From Candidatus Falkowiibacteriota bacterium (GTDB taxonomy: Bacteria; Patescibacteriota; Patescibacteriia; Patescibacteriales; SZUA-104): a stretch of DNA of 14,266 nt. The notes beneath the pieces are model-generated. The model did not search any database. It was not told where the DNA came from and saw only the letters and a program-made list of their open reading frames with translations. The position numbers and the translations under genes were made by a program. The first letter of the stretch is position 1. Every line of letters begins with the position of its first letter. Location: positions 1 to 14,266 of the forward strand of contig JALUVW010000045.1 in NCBI GenBank assembly GCA_027020105.1, written 5' to 3'. Shown in pieces: positions 1 to 4,480 of this stretch.

Positions 1-7
1 TATTTAG

Positions 8-64
8 CGGATAACAGACGGCAGAGCCATAAATGCCGCGTACTGTTATCCGTTATCCGTTATC
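8..64. repeat. Hairpin plus 7-bp tandem repeat upstream of mpg
   Basis: CGGATAACAG (8-17) is the reverse complement of CTGTTATCCG (43-52), with a second short pair CGGCA/TGCCG (19-23, 34-38) inside. The right arm runs into a tandem GTTATCC repeat of nearly three units (45-64) that ends one base before the mpg start. This looks like a decayed palindromic repeat rather than an operator. I see no -35/-10 pair or ribosome-binding site here. Confidence 0.6.
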
Positions 65-65
65 A

Positions 66-683
66 ATGCTTCTCCCAAAATCATTTTATAATCGCCCCAC
101 GCTTCAAGTCGCCCAAGATCTCTTGGGCTGTCTTTTGGTTAGAAAAACTCCTTCATTACTCCCCCCTTTAGTAAAGGGGGGTTGGGGGGATTTTAACAGG
201 ATTGGAGGATTATTAAAATACAAAATCGTGGAAACCGAAGCGTATGTCGGTCCCAATGATTTGGCGTCGCATGCCAGCCGCGGGCGCACCGAGAGAAACG
301 GCGTAATGTTCGGGGAACCGGGAATAATTTATGTCTATTTCACCTACGGCATGCATTATATGCTTAACATCGTAACGGAACGAAAGGGCTACCCGGCCGC
401 CGTCCTAATCCGCGCCGTTGAACCGATAAACGGCGAAGACGCGCCGCGGCGCGTCTCTACGAACGGGCCGGCCAAACTGACAAAAGCGCTGAAAATAGAT
501 AAAACATTCAACCATCTCCCAATCTACACAAAAAAACACGGCTTATGGATCGTAGGGGCGAACGGCCGTTCGCCCTTACAAATCGTAAAAACAACTCGCA
601 TCGGCGTTGATTACGCCGGCAAATACAAAAACAAAAAATGGCGGTTTTACGTTAAGGATAATAAATTTATTTCAAAAAAATAA
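66..683 (+). CDS. mpg: 3-methyladenine DNA glycosylase (AAG/MPG family)
   Basis: Monofunctional DNA glycosylase that removes alkylated and deaminated purines to start base excision repair. The start at 66 is chosen because the family homology begins there (LLPKSFYNRPTLQVAQDLLG); an upstream in-frame ATG at 33 adds 11 unrelated residues, and neither has an SD. Numbered from 66, the active-site motif ETEAY is at residues 56-60 (second Glu as general base, Tyr as the base-stacking residue by homology to human AAG). It is followed by LASHASRGRTERN, GEPGIIYVYFTYGMHYMLNI and LIRAVEP, all family hallmarks, then RIGVDYAG and WRFYVK near the C-terminus. The length of 205 is normal for the family. Two stretches are odd: residues ~29-48 and ~163-172 are encoded by genomic palindromes (161-181 and 552-579). 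All catalytic motifs are intact, so it is probably functional. It is convergent with recG. Confidence 0.93.
   Translation: MLLPKSFYNRPTLQVAQDLLGCLLVRKTPSLLPPLVKGGWGDFNRIGGLLKYKIVETEAYVGPNDLASHASRGRTERNGVMFGEPGIIYVYFTYGMHYMLNIVTERKGYPAAVLIRAVEPINGEDAPRRVSTNGPAKLTKALKIDKTFNHLPIYTKKHGLWIVGANGRSPLQIVKTTRIGVDYAGKYKNKKWRFYVKDNKFISKK
161..181. repeat. G/C-run palindrome inside mpg
   Basis: Ten-base arms (161-170 and 172-181) are perfect reverse complements around one central base, followed by a further G-rich run to 190. It is read in frame as part of the peptide SLLPPLVKGGWGDFNRIGG, which is absent from usual family members. It resembles one half of the repeat inserted in recG at 2577-2645. Confidence 0.8.
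552..579. repeat. Palindromic repeat copy 1, inside the mpg coding region
   Basis: A near-perfect 28-bp palindrome centred on AACGGCCGTT. Positions 552-576 are identical over 25 bases to the intergenic copy at 761-785. It is read in frame as VGANGRSPL, in the variable segment before the conserved RIGVDYAG motif. Confidence 0.85.
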
Positions 684-695
684 TTCTAATTTCTG

Positions 696-725
696 CCGTC
701 CCGCCTCTCGCGAGAGGCGGGACGG
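696..725. repeat. Perfect 30-bp palindrome after mpg
   Basis: Positions 696-710 are the exact reverse complement of 711-725, with no loop, centred on CTCTCGCGAGAG. It lies 12 bp after the mpg stop. The sequence after it is not T-rich, so it is a stable stem but not a classical terminator. Confidence 0.8.
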
Positions 726-760
726 GGTTCGGGCGGCTTTAGCCGCGTACCGTAGAGATT

Positions 761-785
761 GTAGGGGCGAACGGCCGTTCGCCCT
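761..785. repeat. Palindromic repeat copy 2, intergenic
   Basis: Identical over 25 bp to 552-576 in mpg, centred on AACGGCCGTT. A diverged third copy lies at 847-868. Finding the same sequence inside and outside a gene supports a dispersed repeat family. Confidence 0.85.
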
Positions 786-804
786 GTTGTTTGCCAAAAC
801 GAAA

Positions 805-834
805 AGACTAAGTCTCCAATTGGAGACTTAGTCT
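805..834. terminator. Bidirectional intrinsic terminator between mpg and recG
   Basis: Fifteen-base arms (805-819 and 820-834) form a perfect palindrome centred on CCAATTGG. On the + strand it is followed by CTTTATCTTTTT. It lies between two convergent stop codons, where a shared terminator is expected. The minus-strand side has a weaker T-tract (TTTTCGTTTTGG). Confidence 0.6.
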
Positions 835-846
835 CTTTATCTTTTT

Positions 847-868
847 GGCGCAAACAGCCGTTTGCCCC
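847..868. repeat. Palindromic repeat copy 3, diverged
   Basis: GCAAAC (850-855) pairs with GTTTGC (860-865). On the reverse strand it reads as a variant of the 552/761 repeat (GGGGCAAACGGCTGTTTG against GGGGCGAACGGCCGTTCG). It ends 7 bp before the recG stop codon. Confidence 0.6.
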
Positions 869-875
869 TGCAAAA

Positions 876-3029
876 TTATTCCAAATGCGCTTTTTTCCTC
901 CATTCTCCCAACTTCTCCTTCAAGGCCGGGTAACCGTCCAAACCCCCGTCTTTCTTAATCAGCTTCTCCGCCTCCTCCTTGGCCGATTTTATCAATTCAT
1001 AATCAAACAACGAAGCGATTTTCATCTCCGGAAATCCTTTTTGCGCGGTTCCGTAAACCTCGCCCGGACCGCGAAATTTTAAATCCATTTTAGCCAAAGC
1101 GAAGCCGTCGTTATTGTCAACAAGGGCCCGCAGGCGGCTTAGAGTTTTTTCCGAATCGCTGTCGGCGAAAAGAAAGCAATATGATTGATGCTCTCCCCTG
1201 CCAACCCGTCCGCGAAATTGGTGCAGCTGCGCCAATCCGAACCTGTCCGCGCCTTCTATCATCATAATCGTCGCGTTCGGCGCGTCCACGCCCACTTCCA
1301 CCACCGAAGTGGAAACCAATATTTTAATCTTGTTGTCCAAAAAATCACGCATTATCCCGTCTTTTTCTTTCGGCTTTAACCGTCCGTGAAGCATTCCGAT
1401 TTTTAAATCTTTAAAAACTTTTTTGTCCAATTTTTCAAATTCTTCTTTTACTGATTTCACGCCCAATTTGTCGGATATGTCAATCAAGGGGCAAATCACG
1501 AAAACCTGCCTGCCGGCCTTGACTTGCCCGCGGATAAACTCATAGGCTTTTTCACGCTTTTCCTCGGGAACGACTCGGGTAATAATCTTTTTTCTGCCTT
1601 TGGGCGTTTCATTGATAACGGACACGTCCAAATCACCGTACAAAGCCAAGGCAAGGGAACGAGGTATGGGGGTGGCGGTCATGGATAATAAATGCGGGGC
1701 GCGCGCGTCGGTCCGCGCCAGCGCCGCGCGCTGCTCCACGCCAAACCTATGCTGCTCGTCTATTATCGCCAAAACCAAATTTTCAAACTCCACATTCTCC
1801 TGTATCAAAGCGTGCGTCCCGATAACTATGTTTGAATTATGAATAATAAATAATGAATTATGTTTTTTTGTTTTTTTACTTTTCAGCCCCTTATTCATAA
1901 TTTCTGATTCATAATTCACTTTTTTTTCGCTTCTCGTCACCAACCCAATTTTAATATCAAAACCATTAAACAATTTGCAAATACTATCATAATGTTGTTT
2001 CGCCAATATTTCTGTCGGCACCATCAAAACCGCTTGTCCTGAGCCGCGCCGAAGGGCCTGTCCGCCGCTTAAAGCGGCGTTCAGCATGGCGATGCAGGCC
2101 ACTACGGTTTTCCCGCTTCCCACGTCGCCCTGCAAAAGCCGGGCCATCGGCCTGTCTTTTCTCATATCTCGCAAAATCTCCCAAGCCGCCTTGCGCTGGG
2201 CGTCGGTCAACTTAAAAGGCAAGCTGTCAACGAATTTTTTAGTCTCCTTTTCCAAAAACGGCACCGGCGCGGAGACGCAAGATTTTGCGTCTTCGCGAAT
2301 CATTTGCGACTGAATTTGCGTTAAAAACAATTCATCAAAAGACAGCCGCCTTTTTGCCGCGTCAATGTCTTTTTGGCTTTTTGGAAAATGAATTTTCTTT
2401 ATGGCGTCGCCCAAGCTCAACAGCCTCACGTTCTCTCTTGTTTCTTCCGGCAGCCAGTCATTGATTTTCTCCGACAATCCGATAACCCGCTTAATCAAAA
2501 ACCGAATCTGCTTCTGCGTAATATTCGCGGTCAAATGATAATTCGGCACCAGCCCCTGCGTATGCACCGCGTCCATATTCTCCCCTTTGACAAAGGGGAC
2601 TTGTCCGCCGTAGCCTTGGCGAAGGGGGGAGTTTGGTGATTTCTTAAAAATTTTCTCATACGCCGGAGATTTCATCGCGAAAACCCCGTAGTCATCCTCA
2701 ATTTTTCCGGAAAAGGACACCCTGTCGCCGACGCGTAAATTACGGGCGATAAACGGCTGATTAAACCAAATAACCTTCATAACATCCGTCCCGTCGGTTA
2801 CCAACGCTTCGGTAACGCTCATCCTCTTGCGCGGACTTCTTTTGCTTTGGATTAATTCAATCCGTCCGACAACATTGGCGCGCGCGCCGCTTCGCAAATC
2901 GCGAATAAGCGTTACCTCGCTAAAATCATCGTATCTGAAAGGAAAATAAAAAAGCAGGTCGCGCGCGGTTGCAATGCCCAATTTCTTTAGCTTCTTGGCC
3001 GTAGCCGCTCCCACTCGGCTGATTTTCAT
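876..3029 (-). CDS. recG: ATP-dependent DNA helicase RecG
   Basis: Branch-migration helicase that reverses stalled forks and processes Holliday junctions. Numbered from the ATG at 3029 (717 residues), an N-terminal SRVGAATAKKLKKLGI helix-hairpin-helix and YFPFRYDD precede the OB-fold wedge domain (~45-130). The motor follows: Walker A GDVGSGKT (301-308), DEQH box (424-427), SMTATPIPR (449-457) and QFRGRVGR (604-611), then the RecG-specific LKFRGPGEVYGTAQKGFP near the C-terminus. In-frame codons at 3059 and 3053 are rejected as starts because a good promoter predicts transcription from about 3053. There is no clear SD. Three repeat-derived insertions are visible (residues ~129-151, ~321-332, ~372-400). 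All sit between conserved motifs, and together they account for the protein being slightly longer than usual. Confidence 0.95.
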   Translation of the reverse strand: MKISRVGAATAKKLKKLGIATARDLLFYFPFRYDDFSEVTLIRDLRSGARANVVGRIELIQSKRSPRKRMSVTEALVTDGTDVMKVIWFNQPFIARNLRVGDRVSFSGKIEDDYGVFAMKSPAYEKIFKKSPNSPLRQGYGGQVPFVKGENMDAVHTQGLVPNYHLTANITQKQIRFLIKRVIGLSEKINDWLPEETRENVRLLSLGDAIKKIHFPKSQKDIDAAKRRLSFDELFLTQIQSQMIREDAKSCVSAPVPFLEKETKKFVDSLPFKLTDAQRKAAWEILRDMRKDRPMARLLQGDVGSGKTVVACIAMLNAALSGGQALRRGSGQAVLMVPTEILAKQHYDSICKLFNGFDIKIGLVTRSEKKVNYESEIMNKGLKSKKTKKHNSLFIIHNSNIVIGTHALIQENVEFENLVLAIIDEQHRFGVEQRAALARTDARAPHLLSMTATPIPRSLALALYGDLDVSVINETPKGRKKIITRVVPEEKREKAYEFIRGQVKAGRQVFVICPLIDISDKLGVKSVKEEFEKLDKKVFKDLKIGMLHGRLKPKEKDGIMRDFLDNKIKILVSTSVVEVGVDAPNATIMMIEGADRFGLAQLHQFRGRVGRGEHQSYCFLFADSDSEKTLSRLRALVDNNDGFALAKMDLKFRGPGEVYGTAQKGFPEMKIASLFDYELIKSAKEEAEKLIKKDGGLDGYPALKEKLGEWRKKAHLE
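1830..1918. repeat. Nested A/T-rich inverted repeats inserted in recG
   Basis: TGAATTATGAA (1833-1843) pairs with TTCATAATTCA (1908-1918), and TTATGAATAA (1837-1846) pairs with TTATTCATAA (1891-1900). The stretch is read in frame as a Lys/Ser/Asn-rich peptide beginning NYESEIMNKG, placed between two helicase motifs where RecG proteins normally run straight into VIGTHALIQ. Its A/T-rich composition contrasts with the gene around it. Confidence 0.7.
2034..2069. repeat. Short repeat-derived insertion in recG
   Basis: It encodes SGGQALRRGSGQ just after Walker A, where RecG normally has a short turn before LMxPTEILA. On the + strand it contains CTTGTCCTGAGC and GAAGGGCCTGTCCGCC. I know these as common dispersed-repeat pieces in CPR genomes; from this window alone the assignment is inference. 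Confidence 0.5.
2577..2645. repeat. Palindromic repeat insertion in recG (LRQGYGGQ type)
   Basis: CCCCTTTG (2582-2589) pairs with CAAAGGGG (2591-2598), followed by a G/C-rich segment (2600-2630). It is read in frame as SPNSPLRQGYGGQVPFVKGE, between the wedge domain and the HTQGLVPNYHLT segment. LRQGYGGQ-like peptides recur in CPR proteins as translated repeats (from memory). Confidence 0.75.
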
Positions 3030-3059
3030 TATATCCGTACTCAATGTAAGCATAAGCAT

Positions 3060-3088
3060 ATTTTAGCATATTCATAAATTGCCGCCAA
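3060..3088 (-). promoter_or_regulatory. recG promoter (extended -10)
   Basis: Read on the minus strand, TTGGCG (3088-3083) and TAAAAT (3065-3060) are separated by 17 bp, with TGC directly before the -10. The predicted start is about 3053, 24 nt upstream of the ATG at 3029, which argues against the upstream in-frame starts. Confidence 0.6.
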
Positions 3089-3129
3089 ACAATTAAAAAC
3101 GTTAAGTTGCCGCGCGGTTGGCGCCATGG

Positions 3130-3158
3130 TTGACACAATGGATAAATTTTGGTAAATT
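3130..3158 (+). promoter_or_regulatory. Promoter upstream of tRNA-Arg
   Basis: A perfect TTGACA (3130-3135) is followed after 17 bp by TAAATT (3153-3158), with TGG extending the -10. The expected start is about 3165. An imperfect direct repeat GACACAAT / AACACAAT (3132-3139 and 3160-3167) overlaps the promoter and could be an operator. Confidence 0.6.
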
Positions 3159-3167
3159 TAACACAAT

Positions 3168-3206
3168 ATTGCTTGTGCGGGACGTACGTGAGCAATTTTA
3201 TTTTTT
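3168..3206 (+). terminator. Promoter-proximal intrinsic terminator or attenuator
   Basis: ATTGCTTGTG (3168-3177) pairs with CGTGAGCAAT (3187-3196), including G-U wobbles, around a 9-nt loop. TTTTATTTTTT follows directly. It points along the + strand, where no gene lies upstream, so it sits between the promoter at 3130-3158 and the tRNA-Arg gene. Confidence 0.55.
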
Positions 3207-3238
3207 AAAAAGGCTGTCGCCAAAATACGGAGCGTGGA

Positions 3239-3312
3239 GCGCTCGTAGCTCAGCTGGATAGAGCAACAGCCTTCTAAGCTGTAGGTCGCAGGTTCGAATC
3301 CTGCCGAGCGCG
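3239..3312 (+). tRNA. tRNA-Arg (anticodon TCT)
   Basis: A complete cloverleaf. The acceptor GCGCTCG (3239-3245) pairs with CGAGCGC (3305-3311), with discriminator G3312. The D arm is GCTC...GAGC. The anticodon stem ACAGC/GCTGT has loop CTTCTAA, giving TCT at 3273-3275, which reads AGA. The T arm is GCAGG-TTCGAAT-CCTGC. CCA is not encoded. It precedes the methyltransferase gene by 22 nt and is probably co-transcribed with it. Confidence 0.97.
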
Positions 3313-3334
3313 CGAAAATCAATAAGCGAACACT

Positions 3335-3874
3335 ATGTTTTTAGAAATAATTTCAATAGCCGTGCTGGGGTTTATCGCCTTGGTTCTGTCTGTCCAATTT
3401 TTTCAAATCGCGCTGGGCGGATACGCTCCCATTATTCCCACGAAAAGCAAAGTGATAAAACGCGTTATGAAAGAAATGTCCCCGAAAGACGGATGCGCGG
3501 TTTACGAGTTGGGATGCGGCAACGCCGGATTTTTAAGAGCGGCGGAAAATAAATTTCCCAACATAAAAAAACTGGTCGGAATAGAATATTTCTTTTTGCC
3601 TTATTTAATCGGCAAGATACAGGTAAGTTTGCGCGATAGCAAGATAAAAATACTGAAGAAAGACGTCTTGCGGTTTAATATGAATGAAGCGGACATAATA
3701 TATTGTTTTTTAAACAAGCCGATGATGGCGAAATTAAAAGAAAAATTCAAAAAAGAATGCAAAGCCGGCACGCAAATAATCAGTTATCAATTCGGTTTGC
3801 CGGACCTGGAGCCGGAAAAGGTTATTGATTTGGAAGGCGGCCGAAAAAACAAAATTTATTTTTACACAATTTAA
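3335..3874 (+). CDS. Membrane-anchored class I SAM methyltransferase, FAM173-like
   Basis: Predicted SAM-dependent methyltransferase of 179 residues. An N-terminal hydrophobic segment (about 2-25, IISIAVLGFIALVLSVQFF) would tether it to the inner face of the membrane. Motif I is VYELGCGNAGFLRAA (56-70) and an acidic motif II equivalent is VGIEY (81-85). EADIIYCFLNKPMMAKL (118-134) and GTQIISYQFGLPD (145-157) correspond to the post-motif strands of the FAM173/ATPSCKMT protein-lysine methyltransferases. The overall pattern (cofactor-binding domain only, PMM motif, ISYQF strand) suggests protein lysine methylation, but the substrate cannot be read from sequence. The start at 3335 follows the tRNA by 22 nt without an SD, so the message probably begins with a very short leader after tRNA processing. 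It lies between two tRNA genes. Confidence 0.75.
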   Translation: MFLEIISIAVLGFIALVLSVQFFQIALGGYAPIIPTKSKVIKRVMKEMSPKDGCAVYELGCGNAGFLRAAENKFPNIKKLVGIEYFFLPYLIGKIQVSLRDSKIKILKKDVLRFNMNEADIIYCFLNKPMMAKLKEKFKKECKAGTQIISYQFGLPDLEPEKVIDLEGGRKNKIYFYTI

Positions 3875-3879
3875 AAGTT

Positions 3880-3910
3880 TTGGTTTTGTTAACCAAGGAT
3901 AAAATATAAA
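3880..3910 (+). promoter_or_regulatory. Possible tRNA-His promoter
   Basis: TATAAA (3905-3910) lies about 17 bp before the tRNA, with a weak TTGGTT (3880-3885) 19 bp upstream. TTGGTT also forms a 6-bp stem with AACCAA (3891-3896) after the methyltransferase stop. No T-tract follows, so it is a poor terminator. Confidence 0.35.
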
Positions 3911-3926
3911 TTTATTTACGCGGTAT

Positions 3927-3999
3927 GGTGGGTATAGTTCAACGGTTAGAACTCTTGCTTGTGGCGCAAGCGATCTGGGTTCGATTCCCAGTACTCACC
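3927..3999 (+). tRNA. tRNA-His (anticodon GTG)
   Basis: The extra 5' G characteristic of tRNA-His (G-1 at 3927) faces C73 at 3999. The acceptor GTGGGTA (3928-3934) pairs with TACTCAC (3992-3998) with one G-U. The anticodon stem CTTGC/GCAAG holds TTGTGGC, giving GTG at 3961-3963. The T arm is CTGGG-TTCGATT-CCCAG. CCA is not encoded: the gene is followed by CAA. Confidence 0.97.
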
Positions 4000-4094
4000 C
4001 AAACAAAAAAACACCGGCAATATTGGCGGCGTCCGAACGCGAAAACGAGGACAAGCAAACGGCCGCGGCGGTTTTAAGTTTATCTCCGCCGCGA

Positions 4095-4126
4095 TTGACG
4101 CGAAGCCGAATAAAATATGGTATAAT
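4095..4126 (+). promoter_or_regulatory. Extended -10 promoter of the 4133-4332 transcript
   Basis: TGGTATAAT (4118-4126) is a perfect extended -10. TTGACG (4095-4100) lies 20 bp upstream, longer than optimal, which the TGn extension can compensate. The predicted start is about 4133. Confidence 0.6.
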
Positions 4127-4134
4127 AAAATAAA

Positions 4135-4143
4135 TTATCCACA
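4135..4143 (+). promoter_or_regulatory. Consensus DnaA box
   Basis: TTATCCACA matches the DnaA-box consensus exactly and sits just after the predicted start of the candidate RNA. It is isolated, so it could tie transcription to DnaA or be chance. Confidence 0.35.
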
Positions 4144-4289
4144 ATTCGGTTTTTACTTAATCTTGTTTTGTCTAAATCGCCAAAAACAATATTGCCCATG
4201 CCTTATGTTCAATCTTTTAAGGAGGAAAGATTTTAATATATTGGTCCGCGCGACATTAAGCTCAAAAAATTCGCATATTTCTTGTTGTG

Positions 4290-4332
4290 ATAATACTGAC
4301 TCGGCTTTTGCTGGTCGGTATTATTTTTTTTT
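4290..4332 (+). terminator. Intrinsic terminator
   Basis: ATAATACTGAC (4290-4300) pairs over 11 bp, with one G-U, with GTCGGTATTAT (4314-4324). Nine T residues end the element (4324-4332). It is unidirectional on the + strand. Confidence 0.75.
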
Positions 4333-4358
4333 ACGAAACAATAAAAGAAAATTTTGAA

Positions 4359-4408
4359 TTTTGAGCCGCGATTTTGAGCTTCGCGTCTTGAGTTTAACTG
4401 AGCTTAAC
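4359..4408. repeat. Degenerate 13-14 bp tandem repeat
   Basis: Units beginning TTTTGAGC, TTTTGAGC, TCTTGAGT and TGAGC start at 4359, 4372, 4386 and 4399. The array overlaps the putative -35 of the surface-protein promoter. Confidence 0.5.
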
Positions 4409-4418
4409 ATTGTATAAC
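4388..4418 (+). promoter_or_regulatory. Likely promoter of the 2114-residue surface protein
   Basis: TTGAGT (4388-4393) and TATAAC (4413-4418) are separated by 19 bp, giving a leader of about 55 nt before the ATG at 4481. It is moderate in quality but the only candidate between the upstream terminator and the gene. Confidence 0.4.
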
Positions 4419-4463
4419 ATAATTAATCAACTCCTGATTTACCTATTCCAACTTACGTAAATT

Positions 4464-4471
4464 AAGGAGGG
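4464..4471 (+). promoter_or_regulatory. Strong ribosome-binding site
   Basis: AAGGAGGG lies 9 nt before the ATG at 4481. It is the only textbook SD before any gene in the window and decides this start. Confidence 0.85.
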
Positions 4472-4480
4472 ACAAACTTT

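Larger units (their letters stand above)
4133..4332 (+). ncRNA. Candidate small RNA or attenuated leader, class unknown
   Basis: About 200 nt bounded by an extended -10 promoter and an intrinsic terminator, with no convincing coding frame. Its most striking element is a perfect 7-bp stem, AATCTTT (4211-4217) with AAAGATT (4226-4232), that displays TAAGGAGG (4218-4225), a full SD octamer, in its loop. No start codon lies at normal spacing: the nearest is a TTG 15 nt downstream, and a 12-codon frame (4198-4236) overlaps the octamer and has no SD of its own. I do not recognise the RNA class: there are no paired ends as in 6S RNA and no tmRNA or SRP motif. It may alternatively be the attenuated 5' leader of the surface-protein gene at 4481. 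Confidence 0.45.

Noticed and set aside
3335..3874. A tRNA-modifying methyltransferase because of its tRNA neighbours
   Set aside because: The motifs fit the FAM173-type protein methyltransferases better, and location alone is weak evidence. It is kept only as an alternative.
4198..4236. A 12-codon frame (MPYVQSFKEERF) as a leader peptide
   Set aside because: There is no ribosome-binding site before it, and it overlaps the SD-loop hairpin. No run of regulatory codons is present.
3959..4357. A 132-codon open frame on the + strand
   Set aside because: It starts inside tRNA-His and runs through the promoter and terminator at 4095-4332. It has no SD and no protein-like composition, so the region is better explained as non-coding.
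4350..4410. A CRISPR array from the short tandem repeats
   Set aside because: Units are 13-14 bp, degenerate and without spacers, and there are no cas genes. The same applies to 45-64.
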